Assembly: GCA_036169595.1 (NCBI GenBank) | Contig: CM069765.1 | Coordinates: 2,002,501-2,042,500 of the forward strand | Reading direction: 5' to 3' | Source of the DNA: Dictyostelium firmibasis | Lineage: Eukaryota > Evosea > Eumycetozoa > Dictyosteliales > Dictyosteliaceae | DNA length: 40,000 nt | In this document: positions 1-8,902 of the stretch, one piece after another | Numbering within the stretch: position 1 is the first letter of the stretch | Layout: each line of letters opens with the position of its first letter | Translations under genes and position numbers: made by a program | Notes under the pieces: model-generated | Database searches by the model: none | Told to the model about the DNA's origin: nothing | What the model saw: the letters and a program-made list of their open reading frames with translations, nothing else

Positions 1-2404
1 GGACGCTCAACACGTTGTGAGAAATGACACCATGATAAACTACCCATTGGACATTTATTACTATGTGGGCATGGTGCAACAACTTGTGCTTTGGCGGATT
101 TATATAAACTCATTATTTCAGGTTCTTCATCTAATATTAATTGTCTTGCCTCTTTAATTATATTGAAACCAATTGGTGTACCAGGTTCAATAAGAACTAG
201 TATACCCGATGGTTTAACATGACTCCATAACTCTCTAACTAAATCATTACGTGCTTCTTGACTTGGTAACTCTGATAGTACATATGAAGCAGTTACCATT
301 TCATTCTGTTCAATTGATGGAATTGAACCATCACCTCTTCTTAATTGTTCAGTGTTTAAATATGGTGACCATTTAACACGATTGGTATTACCTTCTAAAA
401 GTTTCTTTGCAATATCACTCATATAGGTACTTGGTTCAACAGCTCTAATTCTTTTAATTGAATCACCCCAAATTGTATCGGCTGACCATAATACAGTACC
501 AGGACCTGAACCATAATCTAATATTGAAGTTGGTTTGAAATTTGGTAATCTCTTATTGATTTCACTAAATACACGATGTGTGCAGGCATAAACACCTGGC
601 ATTCTATGGGAAATGTAAGCAAGTACTTGACCTTTACCATAGGTAATAACTGGTTTATCTTCTGGTTTAACTACTATATTTGGTGATCCAATTGATTTAC
701 CAAGTCTAGTTCTATCTCTTAATTGTTCAGATAGTAATGCTGCATCATTTCTTAATTGTTGTGTTGGATATTCTTTAATAGTTGATGTAATTTTTTTTTT
801 TAATAATGGTGGTATACCAATACTACCAATTTTCCAATGTTTTAAAAATTCTGTATTTTTTCTTGATGATTTCATAAAATCATCATCATCGTCATCGTCA
901 TCATAATCCTCATCATCTTCTTCATCAATTATTACTTCTTCATTATTATTATCATTATTATCTTGTTCTTCTTTACCATTAATTATAACTTCATTTTTTA
1001 ATCTTTCTTTATTTGAAACTTTCTTTTTTAAAGATGAAATTAATGAAGCTTCCCTTTCTCTTTCTTGTTTATTTTCAATTTTACTAATATCTAACATTTC
1101 TTGTTCAGTGATTTCACCAGCTTGGAAACGACTGAAAACTTTTGGATCAATTTCAATTGGTAAATCATCTTCATCTGTTATTAACGATTCATTTAAACCC
1201 ATTCTTTTATGTCTTTCAAGCATTTGTTTATGTTGTAATTCTTTTTTCTTTGCAATGAATTCAATTCTTTTTATACGACGTCTTTTTTCAAATTCATCAG
1301 ATGCTTGTTCAGTTTTTTTTATTAATTCTTTTTTTCTAATCTCCAATAACTCTTGAACGATTTCAATTGGTGGTGGAACTGGTGTATATGGACTTAATCT
1401 TGAAAGATTTGGTAAACCAATATCCTCATCTAAAAGACCTTCATTTTTACCAACACTATTAAAATTATCATCATCATCTTCATCTTCATCATGGTCGTCA
1501 TAATCATCATTATTATTTTCATTCTTTTTATTATTATTAGTTTGTAAAGATTGTTTATATTGCTCAAATTCTTCATTTGTTAATAAATCTTTTAAAGCTT
1601 CTTGAGATTTTAATTTATTTTTCTCATTCTCTTGTTCTAATAAATCTAAAGATAAACCTAATTCTTTACTTTTTTCATATTTTAATTTCTCTTTAATTTG
1701 TTTTTTCTCTTCTTTTTCTTTTTCTTTTTCAATTTGATGACGTTGCATTAATTTTCTACCAAGTATTTTATAGTTTTTAATAGGTTCAGCGTAGGCATCT
1801 TCATCCATTAAATATCTACCACCATCATTTTTCAAAGAATCACGTAATGCCATTTGACTTGCCCAATATTCTAATCTCATCTCTTCATCAATTGATCTCT
1901 TATCCATATTAAAATTAGATTTATTTTGTTTATCGAAATAAGATAAATGATTATCTTGAATCTCTTTACGATTTTTTTTTCTTTCTTCTTCTCTCGTTTT
2001 CTCCATTTCTTCTTCTAACATATGTTGTCTATATAATGGATCTTGGGTAATATCGAAATTCAATTTTGAATCAAATTCAAAGTCATCCTCTTCATCTTCT
2101 TCATCAATATCCCCAATGATTGGTGCATCATTATCATTACCATCTGGATCCTCCATTGTTAATTTTGATAATAGTTTACTCATCTCTGAAACACGTTTTG
2201 ATGGTACTCTATTTACTATCTTTGGTTTTCTGCTTAATTTCTTTAAATTTGATGAAAAACTCTTTTTTTCTGTCGAATAATTATTCGATTGAAAATTTAT
2301 ACATTTCCCATCATCTAATAATTTAATTGAACTAATACTACAACTATTTAATTTATTTAAATTATTTGTTTTAACTAAAAATGATACTTTTTTAGTTAAA
2401 AACA

Positions 2405-2405
<1 letters not shown>
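1..2405 (-). CDS. METTL17/Rsm22-type mitochondrial small-subunit assembly factor (partial, C-terminal end outside window)
   Basis: An uninterrupted reading frame of about 801 codons runs from the ATG at 2405 to the window edge, so the C-terminus is missing. The N-terminus is basic and Asn/Ser-rich, as in mitochondrial presequences. It is followed by long acidic and Lys/Glu-rich stretches (about 2150-880) that look like Dictyostelium-type expansions. The conserved part starts near 720: a Rossmann SAM-binding motif DYGSGPGT (about 530-510), then SELPSQEARNDL and VLIEPGTPIGF, then APCPHSNKCPM and WCHFSQRVER near the edge. The three cysteines spaced C-x5-C-x7-C match the first three ligands of the Fe-S cluster known in METTL17; the fourth would lie beyond position 1. 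Known members assist assembly of the mitochondrial ribosomal small subunit. That this copy is mitochondrial is inferred. Confidence 0.85.
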
Positions 2406-2436
<31 letters not shown>

Positions 2437-2713
2437 GAATGTAATAATTACAAAAAAAAAAAAAAAATAAAAAAAAAATTTTGAGAAAAACGAGTGTGAA
2501 AATATTTTTTTTTGTTTTTTTATTTTTTTATTTTTTTTTATTTTTTAGTTTTTTCGGTTTATTGCTTTTTAAAAAAATATTGATGGCAAAGTCCAAATTA
2601 ATTTAGGATTAAAAAGTTAATGAAAATGTTTATCAAATTAGAATTCTAAATTTGTTTATTTTTTTATTTTTTTTATTGCACTAATGAAAGGTTTTTTTTT
2701 TTTCTTTTTCTTT
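2406..2713. other. AT-rich intergenic spacer
   Basis: This lies between the start of the METTL17-like gene and the 3' end of the first B-box paralogue, both on the minus strand. It holds poly(T)/poly(A) runs typical of Dictyostelium promoters and terminators. I see no ORF or RNA gene in it. Confidence 0.7.
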
Positions 2714-4255
2714 TTACATTTCAATTTTAACTTCCCAACCTCCACCACTCCATGATTGACCATTTGGACAAAATTGTTTATAAGTTGGTTTCTTGTAGAG
2801 ATTACCTTTATATGTCATTGGAACAATGAAAGAGGTATTGTAAAGGAAAATTTCCGAGACATTACGTGGTATTTCAACGATCTCTTGATCAAAACCATCC
2901 AATAAAAATAAATAGGCAACACCAGTTGGTATTGATCCTTTGATTAATGGTTTTTGAATTACACCAACAAGCAATGATTTGATAGAGGTTGGTAATATTC
3001 CTTCAGTGAGTTGTACTTTAAAACCATCTAATAAAATTAATCTCTTTATAGTTGGTGGAATTGATCCAACTGCTAATTTTTTAATACTTGGTCCTAATGC
3101 TAAATTTACAACACCATTTGGTATGGTACAACCGTTCTTATAGATGAAAAATTCATCAATACCAACTAAAAAAAAAAAAAAATGAAGATTAGTTTTAATT
3201 ATCTATATATATATATATATAATAAAATTTAAAAATTTACCTTTAACTCTTTTTGGATCTTTTATATCATCAGAATAAACACTAGTTTGTTGAATTTGAA
3301 AAGTATTTTTAATTGAATTTTTAACATGATCGATTGAATCTGCTAAAGTGATTTTATTATATTCCGAAATTAATCTATTGATTATATTATCATTATTTTG
3401 TTCTTTTAAGAGGAGTTGAGTTTGATGACTATGTTTTAATAGTTCAATATGTTGACAATTACTATTTCCATTAATGAAGTTATTGGAGGTACAGTTGTTT
3501 ACGATTTCTTCTATATCATATTCATTGATTGAATCTTTATATTTATTTAATAGATTATCAATTTTTTTAATATTATCATTAGCAGTGATTGTAATCTTTT
3601 GATTTGTTTCTTTGTTTTCTTCGTGATGTGATTTCAATCTATCAACGATTTCCATTTCAATAGAATCTAATAATGAATGAAGTTGTTTGAATTCTTCAGT
3701 TACAATATTTATATTTTGACTATTTTCTTCATCTAAACCCTTATAGATCTCATTGGAATCATTGATTGAATCTTTAATACTCTCTGAACAATCCTCTAAG
3801 TTTTGGAAATGTTTATTCTTGAAATCTAGAAACAATGTGGTGGTGTTAGTCTTGTTAATTAAATCAAATACATGAGATCTATGATGGTCGGAACTAACAA
3901 TGCAAATATCACATACTGGCACTAAACAATCACTACAAATAAATCTATAATCATGTTCATCATGAAAAATACATTTATTATCATATTTAATCAAATTATT
4001 ATCATTATTATTATTATTATTATTATTAACTATTCTTCCAACATTGCTATTATTAATTGATGTATTTTTTGAAATATTACTTTTGTTATTATTATCTGTG
4101 TTATTGTTATTATCTGCACTATTACTATTATTATTTATTAGTTCGATATTGGAATCAATATCTGTTTGGGTGTTATGAGTTGGAATAGATTCAAGATCGC
4201 ATAACACTACAATATCGCCATCCTTTTGAATACTTTCATCATTAATATCTTCCAT
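2714..4255 (-). CDS. B-box zinc finger protein with FNIP-like repeats, paralogue A (488 aa)
   Basis: Two exons: 4255-3241 and 3165-2714, joined by a phase-1 GT-AG intron that ends in a long T tract; the join gives 488 aa with no stop. Residues 1-90 are Asn-rich and acidic. A B-box follows at about 95-128 (C95, H98, C107, C110, C115, C118, H124/H125, H128). The middle (about 140-330) is polar and probably helical, as in TRIM-like proteins. Exon 2 encodes short FNIP-like repeats with recurring IP-x-S/T-I/V and L-L-D-G-F motifs. It is one of four tandem copies of this architecture in the window. No RING finger is visible, so I do not call it a ubiquitin ligase. Role unknown; a protein-protein adaptor is plausible. 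Confidence 0.85.
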
Positions 4256-4399
4256 TGTTATGAATGTGGAACCTGCAAAAAAAATAAAATTAAAAAAAAA
4301 AAAATAAAAATAAAAATCAAAAAAAAAAAAAAAAAATAAATAAATAATATAAAATAAAATTTTGAAAATTCCGATCCAACCAAAATTATCAATTTATTT

Positions 4400-5652
4400 T
4401 CAAAATTCTAATTCTATATCCAAATCAAAATCAGAAGATTGTATCCTAACATCATTGAAATTATAATTATTTTGATATGTATCTGCCACATAAATCGAAT
4501 AGTTATAGGAGATATATTCATCTGGAGGGAATGTGATTGGATGTGGTGTATAAATATATATCGATTTAATTGATGGTGGTATTTCATCAATTCTTTGATT
4601 AAATCCTTCGGTTAAAAAAAGAACAGAAACACTAGGTGGAATAAATAATGGTTTTTTAATTGCACCAACATAAAGGACTTCAACGGAATTCGGTAACATT
4701 CCTTCGGTGAGACCAACTTTAAACCCATCTAGTAAAATCACAGAATTAACAGTTGGTGGAATAAAACCATATATAAGATTCTTTACACTTGGCCCTAATG
4801 CTAAATTTGTTCCAAATTCTATGTTTTCTCCCTCTTTATAAATAGGGTAGTTAATACCCTCAACTACAATAATCCGAGAATAAATTAATATAAATAGTAT
4901 TTTTTTTTTATAGATTTATTAAAGATCTTACTTAAAACACTAGTTGGATCTTCAGATTCAAAATTGATTTTAATAATTTCTTTTGCAGAACTTTTAAATT
5001 TTTTGAAAAAAGTTTCAAGAATAACATTATCGTATTCACCTATAAATTTCTTGATTTGACTTTCACAAGAAATTTCCTTTAAAAATAATTTTGTTTGATG
5101 GCAATGTTTTAATATTTCTAATTTTTCATTTTTATAATTTTTATTATTAGTATTTAATTGTTCATCATAATTAAAATCTTTATATTTATTTTGTATTCGA
5201 TCAATGGATATTAAATAATTATTTGCTAATTTTGAAATTTTTGTATTAATTTCTTTATTGTCATCGAAATAAGTTACAAGTTTTCTAATTGAATCTTTTT
5301 CAATTGTTTGAAGTATGGTGTAAAGATTTTTAAATTTTTTTGTTATTGTATTGATATTTTTAATATGTTCTTCTTCAATCTTATTAAAAATTGTATTTGA
5401 TTCATTAAATAATTCTTCAATTTTATTTGAACATTCTGTTAAAGTTTCAAAATATTCATTTTTGAATTCATTAATGATTGGTGCCGCACTCTCTTCATTA
5501 ATAATATCAGTTTCATGTCCACGGTGATGAACACTTACAATACAAAGATCACACAATGCTAAATTACATGTAATACATATAAATCTATATTTGGATTCAT
5601 GTTCTGCACATTTTATATCATAGCTATTGATGTCTTTGTTATTATTATCCAT
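4400..5652 (-). CDS. B-box zinc finger protein with FNIP-like repeats, paralogue B (394 aa)
   Basis: Exons 5652-4932 and 4863-4400 are separated by a 68-nt phase-1 GT-AG intron; the product is 394 aa. The B-box starts almost at the N-terminus (KCAEHESKYRFIC, then LCDLCIVSVHHRGHE), without the Asn-rich leader of paralogue A. A Lys/Glu/Asn-rich, probably coiled-coil middle follows, with the shared LKHCHQTKLFLKE motif. Exon 2 carries LALGPSVKNL, ILLDGF, LPNSVEVLYVGAIKKPL and GFNQRIDEIPPSI, which are FNIP-like repeat units. The last 40 residues diverge from the other copies and end in an acidic segment. It lies 144 bp upstream of paralogue A on the same strand. Function is not known to me. Confidence 0.85.
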
Positions 5653-6272
5653 TGTGTGTTTTTGGTGGTAGTGAGAAATGAAAAAAAAAAAATTAAAAAA
5701 AAAATTTATTATTGTGAAAAAAAAAAATTTAAATTAAATTCTTTTTTATTTTTAACCACAAAACAATTTTCATTTACATTCATTCTCTCGTTGTTTTATT
5801 TTTAGATTTAAAAAAAAATATAAATTTAAAATATATATTGTTTTTTTTACATCCTCAATTAATGTTTAAAATTATTTTGGGTGTGTGGCATATTTTTCAT
5901 TTTGAAATCTACCTGTTTGATCACAAAATTTTGAAAATCACGGTAAACCGATAAAACCATCAGTTAACAATAAATCTGAAGTAAATTTTTGATATTAAAT
6001 CTTTGATCAAAGATCTCATATTACAGATCACAGATTGCATGAAGATTCATAACCGACAAAAGATTAAAAATAACTTTCTAATAATCTACACTTTCATACT
6101 TCATACCACACACTTTCTAATTCAATGAACATCAAAAATCACATATTAACCTCAATACTTTATTTTCAATATAAAAGCTAATATTCTATTAAATTAATTG
6201 TCATCAAATAAATATATTATTAAAACAAATACATAAATAAATAAAAATATAAACATTTAAAAGTAATTTTTT
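5653..6272. other. Intergenic region upstream of paralogue B
   Basis: This is an AT-rich stretch, presumably the promoter of the minus-strand B-box gene, with poly(T)/poly(A) runs. A GT-rich motif, GGGTGTGTGG, at 5879-5888 resembles the G-box type sites of Dictyostelium developmental promoters, but one match is weak evidence. No ORF or RNA gene was recognised. Confidence 0.5.
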
Positions 6273-6388
6273 TTTTTTTTTTTTTTTTAAATTGGATATC
6301 GTTTAAAAGTAATTATTTAAAACCTCTTCAAATTAGATGTGTTCGAGTAACTTTTGAAAAGTATTTTTTTTTTTTAAATTGGTTTAAA
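6273..6388 (-). repeat. Degenerate tail fragments of the SINE-like repeat
   Basis: Two T runs are followed by AAATTGG (6289-6295 and 6376-6382). Between them AACCTC...ATTAGATGTGTTCGA (about 6329-6355) is a diverged form of the repeat tail seen intact at 6535 and 6727. A similar T run plus AAATTGGATAT occurs at 38833-38865. I read these as old, 5'-truncated copies; they are too short to be sure. Confidence 0.4.
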
Positions 6389-6398
6389 AAGTAATTTA

Positions 6399-6522
6399 TT
6401 TTTTTTTTTTTTTTAATAACCTCATCCAATTAGATGTGTTTGAATCATGTTTTAATTTATTAATTATTTTAATTTAATTTTTTTCTGAGGCCACGTTAAT
6501 TCGTGGTATGACCAAGACTTGA
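6399..6522 (-). repeat. SINE-like repeat copy m1, interrupted at its B box
   Basis: Read on the minus strand, the repeat ends in poly(A) (T run 6399-6414). It is preceded by the tail with the CCAATT core, an AT-rich linker, the CCACG/CGTGG hairpin and a head that breaks off inside the B box at CAAGACTTGA (513-522 of the 6000s). The sequence that should continue the head, AGCAAAGCC, appears at 7087-7095, beyond three further copies. This suggests that later copies inserted here. Confidence 0.6.
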
Positions 6523-6700
6523 TTTTTTTTTTTTAATAACCTCATCCAATTGGATGTGTTCGAATCTAGTTTTTATTTATTAATTATTTTAATTTAAATT
6601 TTTTTTTTCTGTGACCACGTTAATTCGTGGTATGACCAAGACTTGACCAAGGCCATGGAGGCTGTGTTATTCTGTGTGAAACCACTATGCTAAGCCCCCC
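6523..6700 (-). repeat. SINE-like repeat copy m2 (full length)
   Basis: A full unit on the minus strand. It starts at 6700 with GGGGGGCTTAGCATAGTGG (tRNA-like 5' end and A box). The B box GGTCAAGTC is one T short of the form seen in the other copies. Next come the hairpin CCACG-TTAATT-CGTGG, an AT-rich linker and the tail containing ATTCGAACACATCCAATTGG. It ends in a poly(A) tail (T run 6523-6534). CAAGACTTGA flanks it on both sides (6513-6522 and 6704-6713), which looks like a 10-bp target-site duplication. Confidence 0.65.
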
Positions 6701-6713
6701 ACTCAAGACTTGA

Positions 6714-6890
6714 TTTTTTTTTTTTTAATAACCTCATCCAATTGGATGTGTTCGAATCTAGTTTTTATTTATTAATTATTTTAATTTGAATTTTTTTTCT
6801 ATGACCACGTTAATTCGTGGTATGACCAAGACTTGAACCAAGGCCACGGAGGCTGTGTTTTTCAGTGTGAAGCCACTATGATAAGCCCCC
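6714..6890 (-). repeat. SINE-like repeat copy m3 (full length)
   Basis: Same organisation as m2: 5' end GGGGGCTTATCATAGTGG at 6890, then about 33 nt, then B box GGTTCAAGTC near 6831-6840, hairpin, linker, tail and a T run at 6714-6726. The A-to-B distance equals that of a normal tRNA. Its poly(A) end abuts CAAGACTTGA at 6704-6713, the same target word used by m2. An 11-bp spacer (6891-6901) separates it from m4. Confidence 0.65.
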
Positions 6891-6901
6891 TAAAATTAGT
6901 A

Positions 6902-7075
6902 TTTTTTTTTTTTTTTTTAATAACCTCATCCAATTGGATGTGTTCGAATCTAGTTTTTATTTATTAATTATTTTAATTTAAAAATTTTTTTTCTGTGACC
7001 ACGTTAATTCGTGGTATGACCAAGACTTGAACCAAGGCCATGGAGGCTGTGTGAAACCACTATGCTAAGCCCCCC
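6902..7075 (-). repeat. SINE-like repeat copy m4
   Basis: Same unit, with T run 6902-6918 as the poly(A) end and 5' end GGGGGGCTTAGCATAG at 7075. The head is about 10 nt shorter than m2, lost between two GTGT words, which brings the A and B boxes closer. TCAAGACTTGA follows at 7076-7086 and then the probable remainder of the m1 head. Confidence 0.65.
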
Positions 7076-7119
7076 TCAAGACTTGAAGCAAAGCCATTCT
7101 TTTTTAAAAAATATGTAAT

Positions 7120-7202
7120 CCGGCTTTGGCGCAATGGTAGCGCGATTGACTGTAGTATGAAAAGTGATCAATCGGTTGCTAGTTCGAATCTGGCAAGCCG
7201 GA
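7120..7202 (+). tRNA. tRNA-Tyr (GUA anticodon) with an 11-nt intron
   Basis: The cloverleaf folds by eye. Acceptor stem CCGGCTT pairs with AAGCCGG, D stem GCGC/GCGC, anticodon stem ATTGA/TCAAT, T stem GCTAG/CTGGC with loop TTCGAAT, and discriminator A at 7202. Anticodon GTA is at 7152-7154. The extra tatgaaaagtg at 7156-7166 sits one base 3' of the anticodon, the canonical position of nuclear tRNA introns, which tRNA-Tyr genes often carry. Mature length without CCA is 72 nt. The gene is the centre of the retroelement cluster: repeats lie on both sides and a TRE3-type LINE lies downstream. Confidence 0.95.
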
Positions 7203-7232
7203 AATTTTTAAGGATTGAATAATAGAGTCGCT

Positions 7233-7243
7233 GGTTCGACTCT
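7233..7243 (+). promoter_or_regulatory. External B box (Pol III) downstream of tRNA-Tyr
   Basis: GGTTCGACTCT closely matches the TFIIIC B-box consensus and starts 30 nt after the tRNA 3' end, outside any tRNA fold. External B boxes behind tRNA genes are known in Dictyostelium and have been linked to TRE3 targeting. The same 30-nt spacing occurs at the tRNA-Glu in this window. Confidence 0.6.
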
Positions 7244-7290
7244 GGGACTTATCGACGGACAAACCCGAAGCCACTCATTGAATTTGTCTC

Positions 7291-7384
7291 GGGGGCTGAA
7301 TCACAAGCCTCCGTGGCCAAGACCTTAGGATCGAGTCTTGGTCATACCACGAAGTAACGTGGTCATAATTAAACCCTCATTATT
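7291..7384 (+). repeat. SINE-like repeat copy p1 (plus strand, A box lost)
   Basis: The tRNA-like head is on the plus strand. GGGGGCT at 7291 is followed at once by GAATCACA, so the A box is missing compared with other copies. CCTCCGTGGCC, a B box GGATCGAGTC at 7328-7337, the CCACG/CGTGG hairpin and a short tail CCTCATTATT follow. Its orientation is opposite to the copies upstream of tRNA-Tyr. Confidence 0.55.
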
Positions 7385-7400
7385 GGAGGCTATACGTAGT
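7385..7400 (+). repeat. 5' part of SINE-like copy p2, split by the LINE
   Basis: GGAGGCTATACGTAGT aligns without gaps to the first 16 bases of the other heads (GGGGGCTTAGCATAGT). The rest of the head resumes at 12711 after the LINE poly(A). Bases 7389-7400 are repeated at 12711-12722 as the LINE target-site duplication. Confidence 0.65.
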
Positions 7401-7660
7401 AAAACGTCGACAGGTGTGAAAGTCCATATAATTTCAATCTTCTTATATTCCATCAGAATCCGATCAATCTTTGCATATTCCGATCAATCTCGCCGAGATA
7501 TTCATTTTGGTATATCGCACGACCTTCAATCTCAACATCTCGACCCCAAAAAACATCCTCCAAGTTGGAAACTAATCCCGTACATTTACGTGATCCAACT
7601 CCATTCTAAATTTCTAATTTACGAATTGGTCGCGTCTTCGACACCTGCTGACCTTCTCAG

Positions 7661-8902
7661 ATGAGTTACGCGGAAATTGTGACTATAAACAGTCCACCTC
7701 TCAATCACATTGATGAAGAAACGACGAGCTTCATCGAATTATTAAAAACATCAAATGCCAAATACGAAAATTTCAACGACCGTCTAGAGGCGTATTCTAA
7801 GGAGATCGACAAATATTGCGAACTCATTAACGATGCCAACTTGACGGCCTACCAAAGGAACAATGACCATTTCCCAGTCACCTTTGAATTCCCGGGAGCC
7901 TCCAAAGAGGTGCTAGAGGCAAAAAAATTAGAATTATCAAAATTCAAAATTCCATTGGAGAACCTCTTCATATCGAAAGGCAAGAGAGCTAGAATACACG
8001 CTCTCATCAAGCACGAAAGCTCATTAGCAGACGTGCTAGACAACAGAGCCAAACTCGGCTCCTTCTACACCTCCAGTAGAGACTTTCATGTGCTCACTGG
8101 TTCAATCAAAATCAAAGAGGAAAAGGTGGAAACAGTGAAAAAAACAATAAATGCAGTCACTCCTCTAAACACTCCCTTCTCCTTCTACCATTCAAAATAC
8201 CTCAATGGCCACCTCTCAATATTCGGCCTAATAGAGTACAAAAGGGACGATAAAATCACCAATATAAACTCGTCCACTTACAACTTTAAAACATCAATAA
8301 GATGCGCCACCAGAGCCATCTACAACGAAAAGAAATTCGAGGCCTCTTCAACCGAAAATGGCAAGGTCGAGATCAAAGCATCCGCCACAACAGCCGAAAC
8401 AAAACCAGCTCACTCCGGTAAGAAAAAGGCTAACAAAAAGAAAAACAAAAAGGTGTCCCCAAGCGAGAAGGAGAGCTCGACTGTCATTACTCCGCCAGCA
8501 CCTACCCAAGCACCCACCACCCAAAACACCTCTACTCAGAAGAACTCAAGCCAAATGGTTTCTGAGTCCATTCCTCCTACACTCCTCTCAACCTTGGGCG
8601 ATCTCATCGATTCCTGCGATACCGAAGATGAACAAACGAACCCGCAAACCTCGGGAACTACCACCTCTCAGGTAACAGATGGCCTCAAAAAAAGAGCATC
8701 ACCAGAACTGCTGTCTGACGACACACCAAGAGCAGCACCTTACCATCCAAAAACGCCGGCAAACAATACCAATAGCACACCAATAGAATTCGAATTGGAA
8801 TCTCCTTACACACCTCCCAGAAAAGATCTTGGCAACTCCAATCCCAAAGACAGTTCTGATAATTTGTTGGTGGCGATTCTCACTGCTAAGAACCAATCCT
8901 GA
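7661..8902 (+). CDS. TRE3-type LINE ORF1 protein (413 aa)
   Basis: The ORF starts at the ATG after a 260-nt element leader and ends at TGA 8900-8902, sharing its last base with the ORF2 start. Residues 1-240 are a mixed polar region with no domain that I recognise. A Lys-rich block with KKKANKKKNKKV lies near residues 250-270, consistent with nucleic acid binding. The C-terminal third is Pro/Thr/Ser-rich. No CCHC knuckle is visible. TRE ORF1 proteins have been linked to interaction with the Pol III transcription machinery during target choice; that role is inferred here from the family. Codon use is more GC-rich than in the host genes. Confidence 0.8.
   Translation: MSYAEIVTINSPPLNHIDEETTSFIELLKTSNAKYENFNDRLEAYSKEIDKYCELINDANLTAYQRNNDHFPVTFEFPGASKEVLEAKKLELSKFKIPLENLFISKGKRARIHALIKHESSLADVLDNRAKLGSFYTSSRDFHVLTGSIKIKEEKVETVKKTINAVTPLNTPFSFYHSKYLNGHLSIFGLIEYKRDDKITNINSSTYNFKTSIRCATRAIYNEKKFEASSTENGKVEIKASATTAETKPAHSGKKKANKKKNKKVSPSEKESSTVITPPAPTQAPTTQNTSTQKNSSQMVSESIPPTLLSTLGDLIDSCDTEDEQTNPQTSGTTTSQVTDGLKKRASPELLSDDTPRAAPYHPKTPANNTNSTPIEFELESPYTPPRKDLGNSNPKDSSDNLLVAILTAKNQS

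Noticed and set aside
6830-6890. Repeat heads considered as true tRNA genes
   Set aside because: A and B boxes are at tRNA spacing, but the 5' and 3' ends do not form an acceptor stem and the anticodon arm does not pair.
7338-7664. Open frame of 108 codons overlapping the LINE ORF1 start
   Set aside because: It begins in the flanking repeat outside the LINE, crosses the insertion boundary, and has no domain; it is chance coding in the 5' UTR.
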